A stretch of DNA of 45,939 bases from Sedimenticola sp. (GTDB lineage: Bacteria > Pseudomonadota > Gammaproteobacteria > Chromatiales > Chromatiaceae). Positions 19,766-27,644 of this stretch are shown here, piece after piece (the stretch's first letter is position 1; each line of letters begins with the position of its first letter). A program made the translations under genes and the position numbers. The notes beneath the pieces were generated by a model that was not told where the DNA came from, did no database searches, and saw only the letters and a list, made by a program, of their open reading frames with translations. The stretch lies in NCBI GenBank assembly GCA_026994195.1, contig JALWRH010000093.1, forward strand, positions 1 through 45,939, written 5' to 3'.

Positions 19766-21223
19766 ATGGAATACAACGCATCCACATTGCTCCCCCTGGC
19801 GCCGGAAATCGTGCTGCTGTCGGCTATTGCCGTGATCCTGATCGTTGACCTGTTCCTGGATCAGGCCAAGCGTTTCTTTACATACGGTCTCTCCATCGCC
19901 GCTCTGGTGATGACCATTGCTGCGGTCATGGCTAGTGGCAGCGAGCATAGCCAGACCCTCATGTATGGCGCCTATGTACGCGATGCCATGAGCGATGTAC
20001 TCAAGATATCCCTGCTCAGTGTCGGTATCTTTGCTTTTATCTATTCACGTGCCTACCTCATGGAGCGGGGCCTGTTCCGGGGCGAGTTCTATACCCTGGG
20101 CATGCTTGCCATCCTGGGTATGATGATCATGGTATCTGCCGGAGGCTTTCTCAGTCTGTACCTGGGACTTGAGCTGTTGGCTCTGAGCCTGTATGCCCTA
20201 GTGGCCTTCGATGGAAAGTCCAAGGCAGGCTCTGAAGCTGCCATGAAATATTTTGTCCTGGGGGCGCTGGCGTCCGGCATGTTGCTCTATGGCATCTCCA
20301 TGATCTACGGTGGCACCGGCATGCTGGATTTTGCCGGCGTGGCAAAAGCCATTGCCAGCGGTGAGACGGACAAGACTGTTCTCACCTTCGGCCTGGTGTT
20401 CGTTCTCATCGGTATCTCCTTCAAGTTCGGTGCGGTGCCTTTTCACATGTGGGCGCCGGATGTCTACCAGGGCGCCCCTGTTGTGGTCACTGCTTTTCTG
20501 GGCAGCGTACCCAAGATCGCGGCCTTTGCCATGGCTATGCGCATTCTGTCCCAGGGCCTGGGAGGGCTGGGTCCTGATATGGGCTGGCAGGGCTGGCAAG
20601 GTATGCTGGTGATTCTGGCGGTGCTGTCCGTGGCCCTGGGTAATGTGGTCGCCCTGGTTCAGGACAATATCAAGCGCATGTTGGCTTACTCCACCATCTC
20701 TCATGTGGGGTTCATCTTTATGGGTCTGCTCGCCGGGGCGGGCAAAGGTTATACCTCGGCCATGTTTTACACCATCGTCTATGCGCTGACTGCTGTGGGT
20801 GCTTTCGGTCTGCTGGCCATTCTCAGCCGTAAAGGCGTGGAGGCTGAAAACATTCATGATCTCAAGGGGCTGAACAAGCGCAGTCCCTGGCTGGCGGCCA
20901 TGATGATGCTGATGATGTTCTCCATGGCTGGCGTGCCCCCCACGGTGGGTTTCTTCGCCAAGCTGTTCGTCCTGGATGCCCTGATCAATGCCCAGATGCT
21001 GTGGCTGGCTCTGGTGGCAGTGGCATTTTCCGTGATTGGCGCCTTCTACTACCTGCGGGTAGTCAAAGCCATGTATTTCGACAAGCCCATATCTCAGGCT
21101 CCCATCCTCGCAGGTGCGGATGCCAGGATTGCCATATCTGTTAACGGGCTGGCCATGCTTTACTACGGTATTTTCCCTGCTTCTTTGCTGACCTTGTGTC
21201 AGGCGGCCATACAGTCACTGTAA
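19766..21223 (+). CDS. nuoN: NADH-quinone oxidoreductase subunit N (proton pump)
   Basis: The 485-residue antiporter-like subunit is the last nuo gene. It contains LSLYLGLELLALSLYALVAF (key Glu), FKFGAVPFHMWAPDVYQGAP (key Lys) and VQDNIKRMLAYSTISHVGF. A terminator follows 23 bases after the stop, so the transcript probably ends here. Confidence 0.97.
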   Translation: MEYNASTLLPLAPEIVLLSAIAVILIVDLFLDQAKRFFTYGLSIAALVMTIAAVMASGSEHSQTLMYGAYVRDAMSDVLKISLLSVGIFAFIYSRAYLMERGLFRGEFYTLGMLAILGMMIMVSAGGFLSLYLGLELLALSLYALVAFDGKSKAGSEAAMKYFVLGALASGMLLYGISMIYGGTGMLDFAGVAKAIASGETDKTVLTFGLVFVLIGISFKFGAVPFHMWAPDVYQGAPVVVTAFLGSVPKIAAFAMAMRILSQGLGGLGPDMGWQGWQGMLVILAVLSVALGNVVALVQDNIKRMLAYSTISHVGFIFMGLLAGAGKGYTSAMFYTIVYALTAVGAFGLLAILSRKGVEAENIHDLKGLNKRSPWLAAMMMLMMFSMAGVPPTVGFFAKLFVLDALINAQMLWLALVAVAFSVIGAFYYLRVVKAMYFDKPISQAPILAGADARIAISVNGLAMLYYGIFPASLLTLCQAAIQSL

Positions 21224-21245
21224 GCCAAAACAGGTTCACTAATGA

Positions 21246-21280
21246 GAGAGGGATGCCACTACGGTTGCATCCCTCTTTTT
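21246..21280 (+). terminator. Rho-independent terminator after nuoN
   Basis: A 10-bp perfect stem (AGAGGGATGC at 21247-21256 with 21267-21276), a 10-nt loop and a T tract (21276-21280) directly follow nuoN. It closes the nuo operon. Confidence 0.9.
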
Positions 21281-21331
21281 CATTTGAGAGGCTATGAGAC
21301 ACATTTGTATCAGATGGACATGGGGTGGCAC

Positions 21332-21586
21332 ATGGCACAGGATTTCACCAGGCTGAAAAGAAACAGGCATGTTATGCCGGAATACATACGGCAGGCTCTA
21401 GAGCAAAATGGAGTAGCTTCCGACTATGCGAAACGCCCTGCCTATCAGCAGAATGATTACATCGGATGGATCGAAAGAGCCAAAAGACAGCAAACTAGAG
21501 AAAAACGTCTTCAGCAAATGATCGATGAATTAAAAAAAGGTGGGGTTTACATGAACATGAAGCATCCAGCTTCCGATAGGGCTTAA
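21332..21586 (+). CDS. YdeI/OmpD-associated family small protein
   Basis: The frame encodes about 84 residues from the ATG at 21332 (MAQDFTRLKRNRHVMPEY). The core RPAYQQNDYIGWIERAKRQQTR and KRLQQMIDELKKGGVYM matches my recollection of the YdeI/OmpD-associated (OmdA-like) domain. The biochemical role of that domain is unclear. ATGs at 21314 and 21320 are alternatives; a G-rich GGGGTGG at 21322-21328 is the only ribosome-binding candidate. The frame extends upstream into the nuoN terminator, which I treat as non-coding. Confidence 0.7.
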   Translation: MAQDFTRLKRNRHVMPEYIRQALEQNGVASDYAKRPAYQQNDYIGWIERAKRQQTREKRLQQMIDELKKGGVYMNMKHPASDRA

Positions 21587-21592
21587 CATAAC

Positions 21593-21661
21593 GGGGTCTG
21601 AGTCAAATCATCCTAAGGATTCATATCCTGTGATGCATCACCTTGATTTGACTCCGACCCC
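21593..21661. repeat. Palindromic REP/MITE-like element
   Basis: The 69-bp element has 18-bp terminal inverted repeats (21593-21610 and 21644-21661) matching at 17 of 18 positions and starting GGGGTC. Inside are an ATCCT-A-AGGAT palindrome (21609-21619) and a perfect 10-bp palindrome TGATGCATCA (21631-21640). It carries no gene. Such ends resemble REP-like elements mobilised by Y1 (RAYT) transposases, but no transposase is present here. Confidence 0.7.
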
Positions 21662-21678
21662 TCACTATCATTTTCGGG

Positions 21679-22698
21679 CTAGTTGTCCAAGCGGTTCAGT
21701 TCAACCCGCCGGTTTTTGGCCATGCCTTCCGGTGTATCATTGCTGGCGATGGGACGCTCTTCGCCATAACCCCGGGCGATGAGGTTGTCGGCTTTGACGC
21801 CATGCTCCACAAGGTACTTCATAACGGATACTGCGCGGCGTTCGCTCAGCTTCTTGTTGTAGGCATCATCGCCACGACTGTCCGTATGGCCGGAAACTTC
21901 CAGTTTGACTTCCGGATGTGCTTTCAGGGTATTGACCACGCGATCCAGGATGGCGACGGAATCATCGGTGAGCTTGTCGGAATTCGTGTGGAAGTTGACG
22001 CCGCGCAGGATCATGGCATCACTGTCCTGGCAGCCAAAGGCATTGACCTTTGCTCCGGCCGGGGTGTTAGCGCACAGGTCTGAAAGATTGTCCACGCCGT
22101 CCTTGTCACTGTCGTTGCTGACTACTGCAGCTTTATTAGGTGTCTCTTGTTTCTGTGCGGGAGGAGCGGCAAACAGGGGCAATACCGGGGTGTCCCACCA
22201 GGAATTGTTCAACCCGTTATAGCCATTGCCATAACCCCGGCCTGACATGTTGCCGTTAAAGCCGAAGCTCATATCACTGTTGCCATCCATCAAACCGTCC
22301 ATCGGACCCCAGCTGCTGCTGTTGTTCCAGGGCATATAGTTGCGGCCATAAGGGGCGCCCCAGGTTGGAGCGGGATAGTAGGGGTAAGGACCATAGCCGG
22401 GAACAGGTGCCGGGTACTGTGGGTTGTTCATGGCGGGTGCCTGGGGGATGCGGGGGGCAGTGGTCTGGTTTTGCGCAGGGTGAGATGCCTGTGCTTGCGG
22501 GTGCATCCAGGCGGGCGGCTGGCCCATGGGACGATACTGGCGATTGCGTCTTTCTGTTACCCAGGCTGGTGGTGTCGGTGCATGGTGCATCGCGCTGCTG
22601 CCTGGCTGGCAGTCCTGTTGCGCAAGTACCGGGGTTGAGAATACGGCGGGGCCGGAAGCAAAAAGGATGGTGGTGATTGCCTTGTTCAGGATTTTCAT
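21679..22698 (-). CDS. OmpA-family outer membrane/peptidoglycan-binding protein
   Basis: I start at the ATG at 22698 (MKILNKAITTILFASG) because GGAGG lies just upstream; this gives 339 residues. A signal peptide (cleavage near VLAQQ) leads into a Pro/Tyr/Asn/Trp-rich low-complexity region (about 25-180). A single thrombospondin-3-like calcium motif (DSDKDGVDNLSDLC) follows, then an OmpA C-terminal domain with EVSGHTDSRGDDAYNKKLSERR and ARGYGEERP. The domain binds peptidoglycan. No beta-barrel is evident; the low-complexity region may be surface-exposed or form a linker. Confidence 0.88.
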   Translation of the reverse strand: MKILNKAITTILFASGPAVFSTPVLAQQDCQPGSSAMHHAPTPPAWVTERRNRQYRPMGQPPAWMHPQAQASHPAQNQTTAPRIPQAPAMNNPQYPAPVPGYGPYPYYPAPTWGAPYGRNYMPWNNSSSWGPMDGLMDGNSDMSFGFNGNMSGRGYGNGYNGLNNSWWDTPVLPLFAAPPAQKQETPNKAAVVSNDSDKDGVDNLSDLCANTPAGAKVNAFGCQDSDAMILRGVNFHTNSDKLTDDSVAILDRVVNTLKAHPEVKLEVSGHTDSRGDDAYNKKLSERRAVSVMKYLVEHGVKADNLIARGYGEERPIASNDTPEGMAKNRRVELNRLDN

Positions 22699-22832
22699 TG
22701 AATAGTGTCCTCCGCAGGATAATTCCATTTTTCAGATCTCTCCTTGAACAACAGCCAGAAGTTTCTGACGCAACAGGAGAAAGATCCGGTTTCGTTGCCG
22801 ACACAAACTGCGGTTCAGGCAAAACTATCAGA

Positions 22833-22852
22833 ACATTAGCATATGCTAATGT
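22833..22852. promoter_or_regulatory. Perfect 20-bp palindrome (candidate operator)
   Basis: ACATTAGCAT followed directly by its reverse complement forms an uninterrupted 20-bp dyad in the divergent region between the ompA-like gene and the PepSY gene. It looks like a dimeric repressor or activator site. The binding protein is unknown. Confidence 0.5.
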
Positions 22853-22868
22853 AAAGCTCAACCGATCG

Positions 22869-22967
22869 TTCAGGATGGGTTCAGGCGGGCTGTAGCAGTA
22901 TCTTCTACAAGGAATCCTGTCTGTTGGCATAATGTAGGTAGTTCCGGAGGTTCAGGATGGATTCAGG
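22869..22967 (+). promoter_or_regulatory. Two TTCAGG-N5-TTCAGG direct-repeat boxes
   Basis: TTCAGG half-sites occur at 22869-22874 and 22880-22885, and again at 22951-22956 and 22962-22967. In both boxes the two halves are 11 bp apart, one helical turn, as in OmpR/PhoB-family response regulator sites. A lone half-site lies at 22814-22819. The boxes sit upstream of the PepSY-regulator-kinase operon, so autoregulation by the 23321 regulator is a likely reading. Confidence 0.6.
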
Positions 22968-22989
22968 AAATCCATAGCAGGTTGCTCTT

Positions 22990-23307
22990 ATGAATATTCA
23001 CATCAAGCCTTGTCTGATCTTGCTGCTGGCGGGATTGTGCCTGTGGTCATTGTCTGCCGTTGCAGGAGGAAAGGATCACGAAAGAAGAGACCACCATCAC
23101 TATAAGGCCGAATCCGCCATGAGAAAAAAGGCGTTTCACCGGGGCATCAGCCTGGATGAAGCCGTGAATCGGGCGCGGGAGGCGACCCGTGGACGTGTTC
23201 TGTCGGTTCAGGAGCTGGATTCGGAGTACCGGGTGCGCCTGCTCACGCCGGACGGGGTGGTGAAACGCTTGCGTATCGATCCCGTAACCGGCGAAATCCT
23301 ACGCTAG
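22990..23307 (+). CDS. Small periplasmic PepSY-domain protein
   Basis: The 105-residue product has a signal peptide (about 1-25, cleavage near AVAGG), a His-rich charged segment (KDHERRDHHHYK) and one PepSY-like domain (about 50-105: ISLDEAVNRAREATRGRVLSV, then YRVRLLTPDGVVKRLRIDPVTGEIL). Small PepSY proteins are often encoded with PhoP/PhoQ-type systems and may modulate the sensor. The His-rich stretch might bind metal, which is inference. It is 13 bases before the regulator gene. Confidence 0.85.
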   Translation: MNIHIKPCLILLLAGLCLWSLSAVAGGKDHERRDHHHYKAESAMRKKAFHRGISLDEAVNRAREATRGRVLSVQELDSEYRVRLLTPDGVVKRLRIDPVTGEILR

Positions 23308-23320
23308 CTGTCGTCGCATC

Positions 23321-24007
23321 ATGCATTTGCTTTTAATCGAAGACGACACCCCGCTCCTGGAGCAGCTTGCTCGTCAGCTCGAAGCCAGGGGCTATGCGGT
23401 GGCAAAGGCTGGTGATGGTACTGAAGGCCTGTACCTGGGAAGAGAACTGCCGGTGGACATTGCCATCATTGATTTGGGGCTGCCTGATATTTCCGGCATG
23501 GAGATTATCCGTAACCTGCGCAGAGAGGGGCTGGATTTTCCTATTCTCATTCTTACGGCCCGGGGGCGTTGGGAAGAGAAGGTGGAGGGTCTGGAAGCGG
23601 GCGCGGATGACTATCTGGTCAAACCCTTCCAATTTGAAGAACTGCTGGCGCGGCTGAATGCGCTGTTACGCCGCAGCGGTGGCTGGGCCAGCCCAGTGTT
23701 GTCGTTTCACCCCCTGGAGCTGGATACCATGGCACAGCAGGTGCGGGTGGACGGCCAGCCCGTGGAACTGACTGCCTATGAATACCGTGTACTTGAATAC
23801 CTGGCGCTGCATGCCGGAAAAGTGATTTCCAAGAGCGAACTGACCGAGCACATATATGATCAGGATTATGACCGGGACAGCAATGTGCTGGAAGTGTTGC
23901 TCAGCAGGCTGCGCCGCAAACTGGATCCTGAAGGCAGCATCAGGCCCATAGAGACGCTACGGGGTCGGGGTTACCGTTTCAACTTGCAGAAAACCGGAAC
24001 CTCATGA
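23321..24007 (+). CDS. OmpR/PhoP-family response regulator
   Basis: The 228-residue protein has a receiver domain (1-118) with acidic pocket EDD (7-9), phospho-acceptor D51, T79 and K101. A winged-helix DNA-binding domain (about 130-224) contains LTAYEYRVLEYLALHAGKVISK and LRGRGYRF. It is closest in pattern to PhoP/QseB/PmrA. The stop overlaps the kinase start by 4 bases. Likely target sites are the TTCAGG repeats upstream of its operon. Confidence 0.93.
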   Translation: MHLLLIEDDTPLLEQLARQLEARGYAVAKAGDGTEGLYLGRELPVDIAIIDLGLPDISGMEIIRNLRREGLDFPILILTARGRWEEKVEGLEAGADDYLVKPFQFEELLARLNALLRRSGGWASPVLSFHPLELDTMAQQVRVDGQPVELTAYEYRVLEYLALHAGKVISKSELTEHIYDQDYDRDSNVLEVLLSRLRRKLDPEGSIRPIETLRGRGYRFNLQKTGTS

Positions 24008-25332
24008 ATTCCATCCATGCCCGCCTTCTGGTTGCTGCTACCCTGGTGTTGGCGGGTTTCCTGCTTGCTGCGGGGGTGGCTCTGGAGCAGGGCTTTCGTG
24101 CCGGGCTGGAGGATGCCCTGAAGGACAAACTGCAGTCGGTGATCTATGGCCTGCTGGCAGCGGCGGACGTGGATGAGAAAGGACGTATGGTGCTGCCGGA
24201 TACCCTGGCGGAACCGCGTTTTGCCAGTCCTGATTCCGGTCTCTATGCCTGGGTGCTCACGGAGCAGGGAAAGCTCTTCTGGCGTTCACCCTCTTCTTTG
24301 GGAAAGGCGCTTCCTGACACTGTTGTTATGGCGCCAGGAGAGGTGTCGTTTTCCCGCTCTGGAGATCTGTTTGTTTTTACCCAGGGCATTGGATGGGAGG
24401 ATGACAAGGGAAACACCCGGCGCTATACCTATCAGGTTGCCGAAGATGGCGCGGCATTTGAAGAGCAGATGCGGGTATTTCGTGTAAGCCTCTGGTCCTG
24501 GCTGGTGGGAATGGCGCTGGTGCTGCTGTTGATTCAGGGATTGATACTGCGCTGGGGGCTGCGCCCGCTGCGTGCTGTGGAGCGGGATCTGGAGGACATA
24601 CGGGAAGGACTGCGTTCCCGTCTGGAAGGCAGGTATCCCCGGGAGCTCCAGGGCCTGGTCTCCAGCCTCAACAGCCTGATGGAGCATTCCCTCGCGGTGC
24701 AGGAGCGCTACCGCACCAGCCTGGATGACCTGGCTCATAGCCTGAAAACGCCTATGGCCTATCTCAAGACCGTGATCCAGGACCCGGCAGTCTCCTGTGA
24801 GCAGTTGCGTGGTATCGCGGATGAGCAGCTGCAGCGCCTGGATCACATCGTTCAGCATCAACTGCGCCGAGCGGCTGTCTCCGCCCGGTCCACCCTGGTG
24901 GCGCCTGTTGCGGTTGCCCCTGTGATCGACCGGTTGCTGACCACCCTGGAAAAAATCTACGCTGAGAAGCATATGCAGGTGGAGCGGCAACTGGCCCCCG
25001 GCGCGACGTTTCGCGGGGACGAATCGGACTTCATGGAAATGCTCGGCAACCTTATGGAAAATGCCTTCAAGTACGGGAGCAGCCAGGTGAGGGTCACTGT
25101 GGAGGACCGTGATGGTTTGCGCCTCACCATCGAGGATGATGGACCGGGCATTGCTCCTGAGATCTGGCCCCAGGTATTACGCAGGGGGCGAAGGGCGGAT
25201 GAGGCCAATACCGGTCAGGGTATTGGCCTTACCGTATCCCGGGAAATCATCAGGCTCTATGGTGGCGCCCTGGAAGCCGGAAGATCAGCCCTCGGGGGGT
25301 TGAAGCTGACCGTTGTTTTTGTACAAGGGTAA
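24004..25332 (+). CDS. PhoQ/QseC-like sensor histidine kinase
   Basis: The 442-residue kinase has two membrane helices (about 8-28 and 163-182) flanking a periplasmic sensor of about 130 residues. A HAMP-like linker, a dimerisation helix with phospho-accepting H245 (LDDLAHSLKTP) and an ATPase domain with NLMENAFKYG and EDDGPGIAP follow. The HSLKTP form of the H-box is typical of PhoQ. The periplasmic stretch has fewer acidic clusters than enterobacterial PhoQ, so the signal cannot be deduced. Confidence 0.93.
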   Translation: MNSIHARLLVAATLVLAGFLLAAGVALEQGFRAGLEDALKDKLQSVIYGLLAAADVDEKGRMVLPDTLAEPRFASPDSGLYAWVLTEQGKLFWRSPSSLGKALPDTVVMAPGEVSFSRSGDLFVFTQGIGWEDDKGNTRRYTYQVAEDGAAFEEQMRVFRVSLWSWLVGMALVLLLIQGLILRWGLRPLRAVERDLEDIREGLRSRLEGRYPRELQGLVSSLNSLMEHSLAVQERYRTSLDDLAHSLKTPMAYLKTVIQDPAVSCEQLRGIADEQLQRLDHIVQHQLRRAAVSARSTLVAPVAVAPVIDRLLTTLEKIYAEKHMQVERQLAPGATFRGDESDFMEMLGNLMENAFKYGSSQVRVTVEDRDGLRLTIEDDGPGIAPEIWPQVLRRGRRADEANTGQGIGLTVSREIIRLYGGALEAGRSALGGLKLTVVFVQG

Positions 25333-25360
25333 AGCCACTCGCTGAAAGGACGCAGCTGCA

Positions 25361-25606
25361 TCAATGGCGATTGTCGTAGCGAATCCCCCGCCGGGTTTCC
25401 TCGATAGCGGCGCGCACATGCCTGAGAGCCGCTACGCGGTGACCGCCCTTGTCGTGGCTGGCATTCTCCAGAGCGCGTTCTGCCACCAGCAGGGCATCCA
25501 GCGCCTTTTCCATGGCCGGTTGGTATTCAGCTGAGCTGAGGCTGGCGCAACCCATGAGTAGCACGGTGCTGGCAACAGCAAGCTTTTTCTGCATAGTCTT
25601 GAACAT
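25361..25606 (-). CDS. Small putative lipoprotein
   Basis: The 81-residue product starts at the ATG at 25606, supported by AGGAG upstream. It has a short charged N-terminus, a hydrophobic stretch and a lipobox LMGC, giving a predicted lipidated Cys at about residue 20. The mature part is a charged helical segment (EYQPAMEKALDALLVAERALENA) with no recognised domain. It is convergent with the kinase gene. Function unknown. Confidence 0.65.
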   Translation of the reverse strand: MFKTMQKKLAVASTVLLMGCASLSSAEYQPAMEKALDALLVAERALENASHDKGGHRVAALRHVRAAIEETRRGIRYDNRH

Positions 25607-25803
25607 AGGAATCTCCTGTTTTTGTCTGGTGTACTGATACAACGGTTTGTGGGGAGAAGCGTTGACAGGAACAAAGGATGCCAATGCTTACAGGGCATTG
25701 TTGTCACTAAAATTGACGGAGATCAGAGGTATTGAAAATTCATGGCAGTGGGCAGCTGAAATTCAAGAGTAAGCAATGGAAATGGGGATTTTCCGTTGCT
25801 AGA

Positions 25804-26613
25804 ATGCCGGCCTTTCTCACGGTCGGATCGCTAAAATTGAGAAGACAAAAACATACTATTGTTTCAAGGCTAATTCTTTCATGCCTGCTGTTGGCTTTAC
25901 CCTTCAGCGCTATGGCACTATCCATGAGCGATGCTATCAGTAGAGCAGGTCAGCAGCGTATGCTCAGTCAGCGTATGGTCAAGGACTATGCCCTGGTGGG
26001 GCAGGGGAAAATGCTCAGTGCGGTGAAAGAGATGGATGGGACCATCAAGCAGTTCGACAAGAACCTGCAGGAGCTGAAAGGTTTTGTGAAAACCAAGGAG
26101 GAAAAAAAGGTTTTGGGGAAGATCGACCGACTGTGGTTTGCCTACAATCTGTTGGTTCAGACTAAGCCAAATCCCCGTCAGGCGCCTCAGGTCAATGCCA
26201 TTGCAGACAAGATGCTGGGATTCTCCGATCAGCTCACCCATTTATTGGAGCAGCGTGCGGGTACCAGCAAGGGGCGGCTCATCAACATAGCGGATCGCCA
26301 GCGCATGTTGTCACAGCGTATTGCAAAGTATTATGTCTTCAAGGCCTGGGGGCTGGACAACAAGGAATACAGCCAGGAATATGACAAGGCAGTTCAGGAA
26401 TTCACCGATGCCCTGAATACGCTGAAGAAAGCGCCGGAGAATACTTCCGATATAGATGGTGCCCTTGCAAAGGTTGAAAAGGACTGGAACACCTTCAAGA
26501 TCAGCTTCCGCCTCAATGGTGGCCGTTTTATTCCGTCTCTGGTGACCCGCTCACTGGACAAGATACTGGGACAGATGGACTACATCACGGCCCTGTACAT
26601 GGGTATTTACTGA
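25804..26613 (+). CDS. Exported protein with two PilJ/NarX-type sensor domains
   Basis: From the ATG at 25804 the product has 269 residues with a signal peptide (ILSCLLLALPFSAMA). Two related segments carry the same core: SRAGQQRMLSQRMVKDY and NIADRQRMLSQRIAKYY, the hallmark of PilJ/NarX-like ligand-sensing domains (PF13675 type). In NarX and PilJ this domain precedes a HAMP and output domain. Here there is no kinase, HAMP or methyl-accepting region, so it is a free periplasmic module. A TTG at 25732 could extend it by 24 residues. Confidence 0.8.
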   Translation: MPAFLTVGSLKLRRQKHTIVSRLILSCLLLALPFSAMALSMSDAISRAGQQRMLSQRMVKDYALVGQGKMLSAVKEMDGTIKQFDKNLQELKGFVKTKEEKKVLGKIDRLWFAYNLLVQTKPNPRQAPQVNAIADKMLGFSDQLTHLLEQRAGTSKGRLINIADRQRMLSQRIAKYYVFKAWGLDNKEYSQEYDKAVQEFTDALNTLKKAPENTSDIDGALAKVEKDWNTFKISFRLNGGRFIPSLVTRSLDKILGQMDYITALYMGIY

Positions 26614-26735
26614 CCTAGCCAGAACATTTCCCCCGGTCGCGGGAAAAATATTCCAGCTTACTGTATTTCATGGATAATTTTGGAATTTTAGCAAAGTGCA
26701 AAATGTTACCAGGCATGGCTGAACGCGCCCGCGCA

Positions 26736-26814
26736 CAGGTCTCGCCGCCCATCTGCGGTATTTGCTCAATCATCAATAGCTTGGGCTATTGATTCAATCG
26801 CAAATCCGCACCTG
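26736..26814. repeat. Nested imperfect inverted repeat between convergent genes
   Basis: A 79-bp dyad: CAGGT (26736-26740) with ACCTG (26810-26814), GCGGTATTTGC (26755-26765) with GCAAATCCGC (26800-26809, one bulge) and a perfect 9-bp ATCAATAGC/GCTATTGAT stem (26772-26793) with a TTGG loop. It lies between the PilJ-like gene and sufE, which converge. There is no T tract, so it is not a standard terminator. It could be a palindromic repeat or a structured 3' end. Confidence 0.55.
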
Positions 26815-26833
26815 AATGCCGATCCCGGCGCGA

Positions 26834-27274
26834 TCATCGCGTTGCCGGGTGAAATGTTTGGGCCAGCCTGGCCGCCTGCTGTTTCATTAGCTCCACCAGG
26901 GCATAGATGCCGAAGTGGCGGTTGGGGGAAAGGTGTTCATCCAGCTTCAGCCGGCGGAAGAATTCGTCCACGTCCAGGTTCTGGATCTCTTCCGCGGTTT
27001 TGCCGTCCAGCAGCTGGATGAGCAGGGCCAGTACCCCCTTGATGATGCTGGTGTCGCAATCGCCATGGAAGTGAATGCGCCTGGGGTCGGTTTCATCCTG
27101 GTAGGCACTGACCCATACCTGGCTCATGCAGCCCTTGACCTTGTTTTCATCAGTCTTCAGATCCTCGGGCATGGGAGGCAACTTTTCCCCCAGTTCCACC
27201 AGATACTGATAACGCTGATCCCAGTCTCCGAGAATTTCGAAGATATCGACAATTTCATCCAGGCTCATGCTCAT
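26834..27274 (-). CDS. sufE: SufE cysteine desulfuration protein
   Basis: The 146-residue protein accepts persulfide sulfur from a cysteine desulfurase. The catalytic Cys is C49 in NKVKGCMSQVWV. The family core DWDQRYQYLVELG and the C-terminal FGIYALVELMK are present. The ATG at 27274 overlaps the sufA stop (ATGA); a second ATG two codons later is possible. It is the last gene of the operon. Confidence 0.92.
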   Translation of the reverse strand: MSMSLDEIVDIFEILGDWDQRYQYLVELGEKLPPMPEDLKTDENKVKGCMSQVWVSAYQDETDPRRIHFHGDCDTSIIKGVLALLIQLLDGKTAEEIQNLDVDEFFRRLKLDEHLSPNRHFGIYALVELMKQQAARLAQTFHPATR

Positions 27275-27597
27275 ACGGCAAAAGATTCCCCACAGCCACA
27301 GGTGTCGGTCACATTGGGGTTGTGGAACTCGAAACCTTCATTGAGCAGATTGTTCTTCACGAAATCCACCACCAGGCCATCGATGCGGGGCAGGCTTTCG
27401 TTGTCCACCACGATTTTCACTCCGTGGCTTTCGAATACCTGGTCGTTGTCGCCCAGGGTGTCAGCATAGTCAACCACGTAGGCAAATCCTGTACAGCCTG
27501 CCTGTTTGGTGCCCAGGCGCAGGCCGATGGCATCTGTTTGTTCCGCCAGCATCTTTTTCACGTGGGTGGCGGCCTTTTCTGTCAGTTCTATACTCAT
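27271..27597 (-). CDS. sufA: SufA/IscA-family A-type Fe-S carrier
   Basis: The 108-residue protein has the three conserved cysteines C35 (GCTGFAY), C100 and C102 (CGCGESF) that bind the cluster. I start at the ATG at 27597 (MSIELTEKAATHVKKML); an upstream in-frame ATG at 27648 adds a non-conserved stretch. ErpA and IscA share this fold, so the name rests on operon context. It transfers clusters to target apoproteins. Confidence 0.88.
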   Translation of the reverse strand: MSIELTEKAATHVKKMLAEQTDAIGLRLGTKQAGCTGFAYVVDYADTLGDNDQVFESHGVKIVVDNESLPRIDGLVVDFVKNNLLNEGFEFHNPNVTDTCGCGESFAV

Positions 27598-27644
27598 ACT
27601 ACTGCTCCTGTCTGTGTGGGTGACCATGGCCAGGATCCGGTTCT

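Noticed and set aside
21242-21331. N-terminal extension of the YdeI-like reading frame into the nuoN terminator.
   Set aside because: The first ATG lies just before the terminator hairpin and the translated stretch has no family resemblance or ribosome binding site. A start at 21332 fits better.
26713-26790. Short plus-strand peptide with PPICGICSIINSLGY, similar to the RxCGxC motif of NiFe hydrogenase large subunits.
   Set aside because: It is only about 25 residues before a stop, has no other hydrogenase sequence around it, and the codons for CGIC lie inside the arm of the 26736-26814 dyad. Chance resemblance is more likely than a gene remnant.
26824-26849. GC-rich hairpin over the sufE stop as a Rho-independent terminator for suf.
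   Set aside because: No T tract follows on the minus strand, so a standard terminator is not supported.
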